Source: Parapedobacter composti (GTDB taxonomy: Bacteria > Bacteroidota > Bacteroidia > Sphingobacteriales > Sphingobacteriaceae). Taken from it: a DNA stretch of 64,000 nucleotides. This document shows, piece after piece, positions 53,162 through 60,143 of the stretch. The stretch's first letter is position 1, and each line of letters opens with the position of its first letter. The notes beneath the pieces were generated by a model. The model had not been told where the DNA came from, did not search any database, and saw only the letters and a program-made list of their open reading frames with translations. The stretch spans positions 28,652-92,651 of the forward strand of contig NZ_FOLL01000018.1 in the NCBI RefSeq assembly GCF_900112315.1, read 5' to 3'. The position numbers and the translations under genes were made by a program.

Positions 53162-54511
53162 ATGGCAAAGAAGAAAAATACCCTCAAATATGTAATCATC
53201 GGTGCAGTGGTCCTGGTGGTGCTGATCATCATCGCCAACAAGGCGGGCTGGATAGGACAGGGCGACGTGATTAAGGTGGCTACGGACAAGGTGGCGAAAC
53301 GCACGGTGAACGAGCAAGTATCCGCCAGCGGAAAGATACACCCCGAGGTTGAGGTGAAGCTGAGCTCCGAGGTATCGGGAGAAATTGTGGAGCTCAACGT
53401 CAAGGAAGGCGACGCAGTGACCAAAGGGCAGGTTTTGTGCCGCATACGCCCGGACATCCTGCAGTCGGGCTATGAGCGGGCTGTGGCCTCGCTGAATGCC
53501 CAGCGCGCCAGCTTGGCCATGGCCGAGCAGACACTGAAGCAGCAGGAGGCGAATTTTGCCAATACGGAAGCCACTTACAGGCGTAACAAGGAACTGTTTG
53601 ACAAGAAAGTCATATCCGCTGCGGAATTCGACCAGATCAGGGCGGATTATGAAAGTGCCCGGGCAAGCCTCGAAGCCCAGCGGCAGAATGTACTGGCCAC
53701 GCGGTACGGCATTGACCAGTCGGAAGCCTCGGTGAAAGAGGCCGGCGACAACCTGGCCCGTACCACGATTTACGCGCCGGTAGACGGTGTGGTTTCGTTG
53801 CTGCAGGCTGAACTTGGCGAGCGGGTGGTTGGAACCGCCCAGATGGCCGGTACGGAAATCATGCGGATAGCCAACATGAGTGTTATGGAAGTAGTGGTAG
53901 AGGTTAATGAAAACGACATCACGCGCGTGGCATTGAACAACGAAGCAACCATTGAGGTGGATGCTTTCCAGGGGCGCCAGTTCAAGGGCATCGTCACCGA
54001 AATCGCGAGTTCATCGACCACGGCTGCCGCTGCCGCGACGGCCACCGCCGGCACTGACCAGGTGACGAATTTCAACGTAAAGGTGCGTATATTGCCTGAG
54101 TCGTATGAGGATTTGCTGAAAAAAGATCAACCCAACCCTTCGCCTTTCCGGCCGGGGCTGTCAGCCACGGTGGATATCCATACCAAGACAGATACTGGGC
54201 TTGCTGTACCTATCCAGGCGGTTACCACGCGCGAAGCACCGGCAAGCGACAGCGTGGCTACCCAAGGGGCAGAAAAGACTGCCCCTGTTGCCGGCGGAAA
54301 ACCCGCGTTGAAAGAATATGTTTTCGTATATGAGGGAGGAACGGTAAAGCAAGTAGCCGTAACCACGGGTATTCAGGATGATACCTATATCCGCATCCTG
54401 TCGGGCGTGAAGGAAGGCGACGAAGTGGTATCCCGGCCGTTCAATGCTATCAGCAAGACATTGAAGGATGGCAGTAAGGTGGAAAAGGTAGACCGGAATA
54501 GCCTGCTTTAG
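53162..54511 (+). CDS. Periplasmic adaptor subunit (HlyD/MacA-like efflux family)
   Basis: A 449-residue membrane-fusion protein with one N-terminal span (LKYVIIGAVVLVVLIIIANKAGWI). The lipoyl-like half sits at HPEVEVKLSSEVSGEIVELNVKEGDAVTKGQVLCRI and its mate at NLARTTIYAPVDGVVSLLQAELGERVVG, flanking a coiled coil of about 100 residues (ASLAMAEQTLKQQEANFANTEATYRRNKELFDKKVISAAEFDQIRADYESARASLEAQRQN). An alanine-rich patch (STTAAAAATATAGT) lies near residue 285. It resembles MacA, but no MacB follows; the next genes are a regulator and a peptide-export set. Its last bases overlap the convergent XRE gene. Confidence 0.92.
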   Translation: MAKKKNTLKYVIIGAVVLVVLIIIANKAGWIGQGDVIKVATDKVAKRTVNEQVSASGKIHPEVEVKLSSEVSGEIVELNVKEGDAVTKGQVLCRIRPDILQSGYERAVASLNAQRASLAMAEQTLKQQEANFANTEATYRRNKELFDKKVISAAEFDQIRADYESARASLEAQRQNVLATRYGIDQSEASVKEAGDNLARTTIYAPVDGVVSLLQAELGERVVGTAQMAGTEIMRIANMSVMEVVVEVNENDITRVALNNEATIEVDAFQGRQFKGIVTEIASSSTTAAAAATATAGTDQVTNFNVKVRILPESYEDLLKKDQPNPSPFRPGLSATVDIHTKTDTGLAVPIQAVTTREAPASDSVATQGAEKTAPVAGGKPALKEYVFVYEGGTVKQVAVTTGIQDDTYIRILSGVKEGDEVVSRPFNAISKTLKDGSKVEKVDRNSLL

Positions 54512-54786
54512 TGCACCGCCCGCCTGGCGATGGGGTCTGGACATAACTGTATGATTCCATCGCCATCAAATTGGAGCAGTGCCGTGCAGTCGATCTCCAG
54601 CACTTCGGCAATCTGGAATAGGCGCTCCAATGAAAGCTTGTGGACTCCCAGTTCCAGTTTGCTGTAGGCATTCTGGGAGATGCCAATCTTCCGCGCTACA
54701 TAATCCTGAGTATAGTTCCTGTACTCCCGCACCTTCCGGATATTGTTTGCTACCGTCTTTGCCTTTGCGTTGGGCTTCATAAACAT
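54508..54786 (-). CDS. Small XRE-family helix-turn-helix regulator
   Basis: A 92-residue DNA-binding protein with one XRE domain (NNIRKVREYRNYTQDYVARKIGISQNAYSKLELGVHKLSLERLFQIAEVLEI). It is divergent from the double-glycine peptide gene, 287 bases away, with two perfect palindromes between them, so it is a likely repressor or activator of the peptide. Start ATG 54786 or 54780. It overlaps the adaptor gene by four bases at the 3' end. Confidence 0.88.
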   Translation of the reverse strand: MFMKPNAKAKTVANNIRKVREYRNYTQDYVARKIGISQNAYSKLELGVHKLSLERLFQIAEVLEIDCTALLQFDGDGIIQLCPDPIARRAVH

Positions 54787-54990
54787 TTCCTTTTTCGGTG
54801 TGACACGTTTGCCGATTTTGCCGAATTTAGGAAGCGCGGGGGAAAAGTCCGCTTACCTATTTCGTTTATTTCATTCATGTATTCCGTGCTCGGTCATGTA
54901 TTCCGTTCGGTTGTATTGTATTCCTGATAGTTGTTTGATTTAATTGTGCCTTCATATGATTTGAAAAGCAAATTTGCGTTATTTGCTTTA

Positions 54991-55019
54991 GTGATATCAC
55001 ACTTGTATTTGAATTCAAA
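54991..55019. promoter_or_regulatory. Two perfect palindromes upstream of the peptide gene
   Basis: GTGATATCAC (54991-55000) and TTTGAATTCAAA (55008-55019) are both fully self-complementary and 18 bases centre to centre. They stand 55-83 bases before the peptide ATG and 205 bases from the XRE gene. Dyads of this size suit dimeric XRE regulators. No exact TAnnTTTG element is seen in the 287-base region 54787-55073, which otherwise looks empty. Confidence 0.5.
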
Positions 55020-55073
55020 AAGGGGTTGCTGAAAACCTGAAAGAGTAGGCACTAACGTATTAATAATTTAACT

Positions 55074-55313
55074 ATGAAGTTACAGGAATTAAACGAGCAA
55101 GAATTGCGTGAAACGAACGGTGGTCTGTTGAATCTGAACATCACTACCGGAGACAAAACCGTTGATGTTGACGGACAACTTAACTTGGGAGCGGTAGACA
55201 ACCTGCTTGGCGGTCTGTTGGGCGGCCTTAACCTGGGCGGACTAAATGGTTTAGTGGGCCGGCTTCTCGGCACGGTAAGCGGTTTGCTTGGCGGTTTGCT
55301 TGGACGGCTTTAA
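55074..55313 (+). CDS. Double-glycine-leader secreted peptide (bacteriocin-like), glycine-zipper type
   Basis: A 79-residue precursor. The leader MKLQELNEQELRETNGG (1-17) has the alternating hydrophobic/acidic pattern and terminal GG recognised by C39 peptidase transporters. The predicted mature peptide is residues 18-79, 62 residues, no cysteine. An acidic front (18-43) precedes a Gly/Leu-rich part (44-79) built of LLGG-like steps. Glycines at 47, 51, 55, 59 and again at 62, 66, 70, 74 are four residues apart, forming two GxxxG zippers as in membrane-inserting helices. The net charge is about -1, unusual for a pore-forming bacteriocin. No immunity protein is recognised. Downstream are the terminator, HlyD and C39 transporter that would process and export it. 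Confidence 0.82.
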   Translation: MKLQELNEQELRETNGGLLNLNITTGDKTVDVDGQLNLGAVDNLLGGLLGGLNLGGLNGLVGRLLGTVSGLLGGLLGRL

Positions 55314-55365
55314 GCCATACCAACGAGGCAGTCGCTCTTTTAACGCGGTTGCTGAATCGGCATTG

Positions 55366-55396
55366 GGGGGGATTTCAAGCAAATCCCCCCTCTTTT
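55366..55396 (+). terminator. Hairpin terminator/attenuator between peptide gene and export genes
   Basis: A perfect 10-bp stem, GGGGGGATTT and AAATCCCCCC, closes a five-base loop CAAGC and is followed by TCTTTTCTT. It lies 53 bases after the peptide stop and 35 bases before the HlyD start. Partial read-through would give much peptide and less exporter. Confidence 0.8.
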
Positions 55397-55430
55397 CTTC
55401 CACAGGACGTGTCCAGCAGTCAGGTTAGCC

Positions 55431-56615
55431 ATGAACGATAAACTATTCCCGGCAGAAATCGTTGAATATACGTCGGAATACCATTTTTACAAATACAACC
55501 CGAAGACATTGGTTATTTACCGTATCCTCATCCTTGTGGTGCTGGCTGCGATGTTGTCGTTGTTTTTTGTCAAGGTGGATGTGAGCGTGAAGGCCTTCGG
55601 CGTCGTCCGTGCGGTGACCGAAAACCATGCCGTGAAGTCTATTGTATCCGGGCGGATAGAAGAAGTGTCGGTGAAAGAGAACCAGCAAGTGGTAGCGGGA
55701 CAGGTATTGGCACGGATAAAGACAGACATTCTTGATCAGGAGAAACATTTGCTGACATCCCAGCAAGCGGAATTCCTGAACCAGCTGGCGGATTTGCAGA
55801 AACTGACCAACCTAATCAGAAGCAGGGCGTTTTCAGCGCGGCCGGCCCTGAGTTCTTCGGTGTATAGCCAGCAGTATACCCTTTTTTGGCAGAAGGCCCA
55901 TAAGCTGCAGAACCAGCTTGAATTAGCTCAGAAGAATTTTGAGCGTTATGAGAAGCTTTACAATAACCGCGTCATTTCTGCGGCAGAATACGAAGAAGCG
56001 CAGTATGCTTACCAGCAAGCGAAGGTGGAACTTGAATTGATTTACGATGAACAGGGGGCGGTATGGCAGCAGGAACTGAATACGCTGCGGCTGAAAACGG
56101 GGGAACTTAGTTCCAAAATCAGCCAGGTAGGCAAGGAGCAGGAGTTTTATGTGCTTGAGGCTCCGGCGGATGGTACGCTCCAGGCACTTAAAGGACTAGA
56201 GCGGGGAAGTGCGATCAGTGCCAACGAGGTACTCGCCGAGATTTCACCCGATTCGGGTATCGTCGTAGAAACCTATGTAGCACCCAAAGATATTGGCTAC
56301 TTGGCCGTAGGCACTCCGGTTAACCTTCAGATAGATGCCTATAATTATAACCAATGGGGAATGGCCAGCGGAAAAGTACAGGCTATCTCCGCCGACATTT
56401 TTACCGAGGGTGGGCAGCCGTTCTTCAAGGTGCGGTGTGAACTGGAGGATGACACGTTGTACCTTAAAAATGGATATGAGGGCAAAATACGGAAAGGGAT
56501 GACGCTCCAGGCCCGTTTTTTCGTGACGGAGCGGACACTATTCCAGTTGCTGTATGACAAGGCCGACGACTGGCTGAACCCGAATGTCCTTCCGCAACAG
56601 CAGGCTGGCATATAG
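55431..56615 (+). CDS. HlyD-family secretion adaptor for peptide export
   Basis: A 394-residue membrane-fusion protein with one N-terminal span (ILILVVLAAMLSLFFVKVDV). Lipoyl-like halves lie at IVSGRIEEVSVKENQQVVAGQVLARI and FYVLEAPADGTLQALKGLERG around a coiled coil (HKLQNQLELAQKNFERYEKLYNNRVISAAEYEEAQYAYQQAKVELELIYDEQ). It is the adaptor type paired with C39 peptidase transporters and stands 13 bases before that gene. It would link the transporter to the TolC-family channel, possibly the one at 51750. Confidence 0.93.
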   Translation: MNDKLFPAEIVEYTSEYHFYKYNPKTLVIYRILILVVLAAMLSLFFVKVDVSVKAFGVVRAVTENHAVKSIVSGRIEEVSVKENQQVVAGQVLARIKTDILDQEKHLLTSQQAEFLNQLADLQKLTNLIRSRAFSARPALSSSVYSQQYTLFWQKAHKLQNQLELAQKNFERYEKLYNNRVISAAEYEEAQYAYQQAKVELELIYDEQGAVWQQELNTLRLKTGELSSKISQVGKEQEFYVLEAPADGTLQALKGLERGSAISANEVLAEISPDSGIVVETYVAPKDIGYLAVGTPVNLQIDAYNYNQWGMASGKVQAISADIFTEGGQPFFKVRCELEDDTLYLKNGYEGKIRKGMTLQARFFVTERTLFQLLYDKADDWLNPNVLPQQQAGI

Positions 56616-56628
56616 CGGGTTTTATTAA

Positions 56629-58848
56629 ATGAAAGGAACAATGATGAGACGCAGCTTGGTTTTTGGGCGATGGCGCCGTGCGCAGGTAAGGCAGCATGAC
56701 CTTACGGATTGCGCGGCTGCCTGTTTGGCATCGGTGTTGGCGTGGTATAAAAAGGAGATTCCTATCGCACGCATCCGCCAACTGGCAGCTACTGACCAGA
56801 AAGGTACCACGGCTTGGGGAATTATCCGGGCGGCCCAGCAACTGGGACTGACGGCAAAAGGGGTACGGGGGGCAGTCGCCGATCTGAAGGGCATTCCATG
56901 TCCGGCCATTGCCCATGTGGTGGTCAAGGATATGCTCCATCATTATGTGGTCGTGTATGCCGTGACCGAAAGCCATGTGCGCGTGATGGATCCTGCCGTA
57001 GGAAAGCTGGAATGGGTTCCTTTAGCTGACTTCGAAACGTCCTGGTCGGGTGTACTCATCATCTTAGCGCCCGACGAGGGGTTTAAAGCCAGCAATGAAA
57101 AGGTAAGCGTAATCAGCCGGTTCAATTATTTGCTTAAGCCGCACCGCGCTATCCTGTTCCAGGTCATATTGGGCGCTATCCTATATACGATATTGGGGTT
57201 GTCTACAGCCATTTTTTTGCAGAAGATTATTGATTACGTCATACCGGATGGCAACCGGAACCTGCTGAACCTGTTGGGTGTAGCCATGGTGGCCATTTTG
57301 ATTATCAAAGTAGTACTGAATCATGCGCAACTGCTCATTACCGTCAAAACGGGACAGCAGATTGATGCCCGGCTGATGTTGGGATATTACAGGCACCTGA
57401 TGAAACTGCCCCAGCAGTTCTTTGATACCATGCGCGTTGGGGAAATCATTTCAAGGATGAATGACGCGGTGAAAATCCGGTCGTTCGTCAATGAGGTGCT
57501 CGTAGGTTTCACCGTAAATGTATTCATCGTAGCATTTTCGTTCGGGTTGATGTTTACCTACTACTGGAAGCTGGCCCTGGTGATTTTCTTGGTCATTCCG
57601 GTGTACAGCCTCATCTATTACATTTCCAACCGGCTTAACCGCAAGACGCAGCGCAAGCTGATGGAAGACGGGGCCGATCTCGAAGCGCAGTTGGTGGAGT
57701 CTATCCATTCGGTAAGTACCATCAAGCGGTTCGGATTGGAGGATTTCGCCAACCTGAAGACCGAAACCCGCTTTGTCCAGCTACTGAAGAGCGTGTACCG
57801 TTCAGCCAACAACAGCCTTTGGATAGCCAATGCAAACCAAATGGCAACGGGCATGGTGACGCTGCTGCTGCTGTGGCTGGGTACTTCATTTGTATTGGAC
57901 AAGGTGATTACGCCGGGCGAACTCCTGTCGTTCTATGCCATTATCGGATATTTCACCGGGCCGGTAGGGAGCCTTATCGGCATGAACAGGACGATGCAGG
58001 ATGCGTTGATAGCGGCCGACAGGCTGTTTGAAATCATGGATTTGGAGCGCGAGGAGGACGCCAATACCTACGAACTGACGCCAGCGATGATAGGTGATGT
58101 TTCCTTTGCGGATGTGCGGTTTCAGTACGGTTCACGCACACCGGTGTTCGAGAAGCTGAATCTGTCGATTCCCAAAGGCAAGGTTACCGCGGTGGTAGGC
58201 GAGAGCGGTTCGGGCAAAACCACATTGATGTCGCTGCTGCAACGGATTTATATGCCTGATTCAGGTAAAATCATGATTGGCGATTACGATATCCGTTACC
58301 TGACCAGCGAAAGCCTGCGGCGGCTGATCGGCGTGATACCGCAGGAAATCCACCTGTTTTCAGGCAATGTGATCCAGAACATTGCGATAGGTGACGTGAC
58401 ACCCGATATGAACCGTATCCTGGCGATTTGCAAGGAACTGGGGATCCTCGATTTTGTGGAAAGTCTGCCTGCAGGCTTCAACACCCATCTCGGGGAGAAC
58501 GGCGCCCAGCTTTCCGGCGGCCAGCGACAGCGGATAGCCATTGCACGGGCCCTTTACCGGCAACCGGAGGTCCTTATTCTCGACGAAGCTACGTCGTCGC
58601 TCGACTCCATTTCTGAAAACTATGTCCAGCAAACCATCGCCTCGTTCAATAAACAGGGTAAAACCGTTATTTTAATCGCTCACCGGCTTAGCACCGTCAT
58701 GCATGCCGATAAGATTATCGTGTTGCATAAGGGAGAATTGGTAGAAGAAGGCAGCCATTCCAGCCTGATGAACGTTAAAGGCTATTATTACAATATGTGG
58801 CGCCAGCAATTCCCGCCCGAATACGTGCTGCACGGTATAGGCCTTTAA
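56629..58848 (+). CDS. Peptidase-containing ABC transporter (C39 / PCAT, bacteriocin exporter)
   Basis: A 739-residue protein that cuts double-glycine leaders and exports the peptide. The N-terminal C39 peptidase has Q22, C28 (QHDLTDCAAAC), H105 (HHYVVVYAV) and D121 (VMDPAVG), all the catalytic residues. The membrane domain covers about 175-450 with six spans. The nucleotide-binding domain has Walker A GESGSGKTT, signature LSGGQRQRIAIARAL, Walker B VLILDEATSSLD and the switch AHRLSTV. It is the third member of the peptide-HlyD-PCAT set, and no lanthionine or other modification enzyme is nearby. Confidence 0.95.
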   Translation: MKGTMMRRSLVFGRWRRAQVRQHDLTDCAAACLASVLAWYKKEIPIARIRQLAATDQKGTTAWGIIRAAQQLGLTAKGVRGAVADLKGIPCPAIAHVVVKDMLHHYVVVYAVTESHVRVMDPAVGKLEWVPLADFETSWSGVLIILAPDEGFKASNEKVSVISRFNYLLKPHRAILFQVILGAILYTILGLSTAIFLQKIIDYVIPDGNRNLLNLLGVAMVAILIIKVVLNHAQLLITVKTGQQIDARLMLGYYRHLMKLPQQFFDTMRVGEIISRMNDAVKIRSFVNEVLVGFTVNVFIVAFSFGLMFTYYWKLALVIFLVIPVYSLIYYISNRLNRKTQRKLMEDGADLEAQLVESIHSVSTIKRFGLEDFANLKTETRFVQLLKSVYRSANNSLWIANANQMATGMVTLLLLWLGTSFVLDKVITPGELLSFYAIIGYFTGPVGSLIGMNRTMQDALIAADRLFEIMDLEREEDANTYELTPAMIGDVSFADVRFQYGSRTPVFEKLNLSIPKGKVTAVVGESGSGKTTLMSLLQRIYMPDSGKIMIGDYDIRYLTSESLRRLIGVIPQEIHLFSGNVIQNIAIGDVTPDMNRILAICKELGILDFVESLPAGFNTHLGENGAQLSGGQRQRIAIARALYRQPEVLILDEATSSLDSISENYVQQTIASFNKQGKTVILIAHRLSTVMHADKIIVLHKGELVEEGSHSSLMNVKGYYYNMWRQQFPPEYVLHGIGL

Positions 58849-58923
58849 AGCCGAATCCTAAAAATTAGTTGGACTGATTATAAATAATGTGTATCTTCGG
58901 CCCGGTAATGGTTCATTTTAACA

Positions 58924-59286
58924 ATGGTTTGCCCTTTAGCGAATTTCGAAGAAGTATATAAGACCGCGCATGGAGCTGTATATCAATGCAGCAGGCAGAA
59001 TTGCTATTGGCTGGAATTTGCGGGAAGCACAACGGCCTTCCGCGTGAGCGATTTTTTTCGGTTCAAGAAGAAGATTGATACCATTGATATTTCAGCGATG
59101 ATCATTGATCCTTCACGGACCGCTGATTTTACGATTGTGATGCCGTTCAGCACCCCGCGTTGTTTCGTGCTGGATGTGCAAGACGTGCTGAATCTGCGTG
59201 AACTGCTGGACGGCGCCAAATTTATGATAACGCTGAACAGCGTCATCCAGTCATGCCTGAAGACCACCCCCAGCCGGGTAGCCTGA
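58924..59286 (+). CDS. DUF6686 family protein
   Basis: A 120-residue protein without signal or membrane segment. It contains YQCSRQNCYWLEFAGSTTAFRVSDFFRFKKKIDTIDI and TPRCFVLDVQDVLNLRELLDGAKFMITLNSVI, matching what I recall of DUF6686 of Bacteroidota; its role is unknown. The first cysteines (QCSRQNC) could bind metal. It lies 175 bases before ferritin on the same strand, separated by a heptamer array and a promoter, so the two are probably expressed apart. Confidence 0.7.
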   Translation: MVCPLANFEEVYKTAHGAVYQCSRQNCYWLEFAGSTTAFRVSDFFRFKKKIDTIDISAMIIDPSRTADFTIVMPFSTPRCFVLDVQDVLNLRELLDGAKFMITLNSVIQSCLKTTPSRVA

Positions 59287-59288
59287 CC

Positions 59289-59337
59289 GACCACCAACCC
59301 CCGATCACCAACCACCAACCACCAACCACCAACCACC
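59289..59337 (-). repeat. Heptanucleotide tandem repeat, seven units
   Basis: On the minus strand the units are four GGTGGTT, then GGTGATC, GGGGGTT and GGTGGTC. It is the same heptamer family as the 17-unit array at 38325-38443, in opposite orientation, and starts three bases after the stop of the DUF6686 gene. Confidence 0.88.
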
Positions 59338-59396
59338 AATAATTTAGACTGAATTTGTATTGCTTTTATTTTGAGTAGTTTGACCTGAAGTTTCCG

Positions 59397-59404
59397 TATT
59401 TTTG
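59397..59404 (+). promoter_or_regulatory. -7 element of the ferritin promoter
   Basis: TATTTTTG matches TAnnTTTG, 57 bases before the ferritin ATG at 59462. No well-placed -33 element is evident. Confidence 0.5.
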
Positions 59405-59461
59405 TATCAACGGAAGGGAAGTGTTTTGTCTTCCCGCGTAGGAACAAAATCATATAGCGTT

Positions 59462-59986
59462 ATGAAAGATTTATTGAGATTGAAGACTTCGTTGAACGAA
59501 GAGATAGAAAACATACTGAATGCACAGATTAAGGTAGAAGCCCATTCTTCATCGATTTACCTGGCGATGTCGTCCTGGTGCGATGACCAGGGACTTAAAT
59601 TCAGTGCTGATTTCTTTGCTAAGCAATCCGAAGAGGAGCGCAAGCACATGATGAAGTTGTTCAATTACGTAAACGACCGCGGCGGCCGCGCCATTTCGCC
59701 CGAAATCGTGAACATTCCGGCGGACTTCGAATCGTTCCGGAGCGTTTTTGAACAGATGCTGGAGCAGGAAATGTACGTAACTCAGCAATTCAATACCATT
59801 GCCGACAAATGTATCAAGCTGAAGGATTTCGTCACGTTCCAGTTTATCCAATGGTTCCTTGAAGAGCAGATAGAAGAAGAATATGTGGCGCGCCGTATCC
59901 TCGAAATGTTCGACGTGATCGGAGAAGAGGGAACCGGCCGCTGGGAAATCGATAAGCATGTGCTTAAAGTGAGCTACGAAGGGTAG
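59462..59986 (+). CDS. ftnA: Ferritin
   Basis: A 174-residue non-haem ferritin that stores iron in a 24-subunit shell. Ferroxidase-type residues lie in helices A and B (EIENILNAQIKVEAHSSSIYLAM; FAKQSEEERKHMMKLFNYVNDRGG) and C/D (EQEMYVTQQFNTIADKC; FIQWFLEEQIEEEYVARRIL). ATG 59462 is chosen because the frame upstream encodes an unrelated tail and contains the promoter. A strong terminator follows. Monocistronic. Confidence 0.94.
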   Translation: MKDLLRLKTSLNEEIENILNAQIKVEAHSSSIYLAMSSWCDDQGLKFSADFFAKQSEEERKHMMKLFNYVNDRGGRAISPEIVNIPADFESFRSVFEQMLEQEMYVTQQFNTIADKCIKLKDFVTFQFIQWFLEEQIEEEYVARRILEMFDVIGEEGTGRWEIDKHVLKVSYEG

Positions 59987-60010
59987 CCGGCATTACGAAC
60001 GACATGGACC

Positions 60011-60049
60011 ATCGGGTTGTCTTTTGAAAGGGACAACCCGATTTTTTTT
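60011..60049 (+). terminator. Terminator after ferritin
   Basis: ATCGGGTTGTC and GACAACCCGAT form an 11-bp stem with a ten-base loop, followed by a run of eight T. It lies 25 bases after the ferritin stop. Confidence 0.9.
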
Positions 60050-60143
60050 GCACACATACGGATTATGTATTATCTTTCGTTTTTCATTAAATGGGAACTT
60101 GCTTTTTTTTAAGGCGAGGGTTGTTTGATAGTTATGAGCCTGC

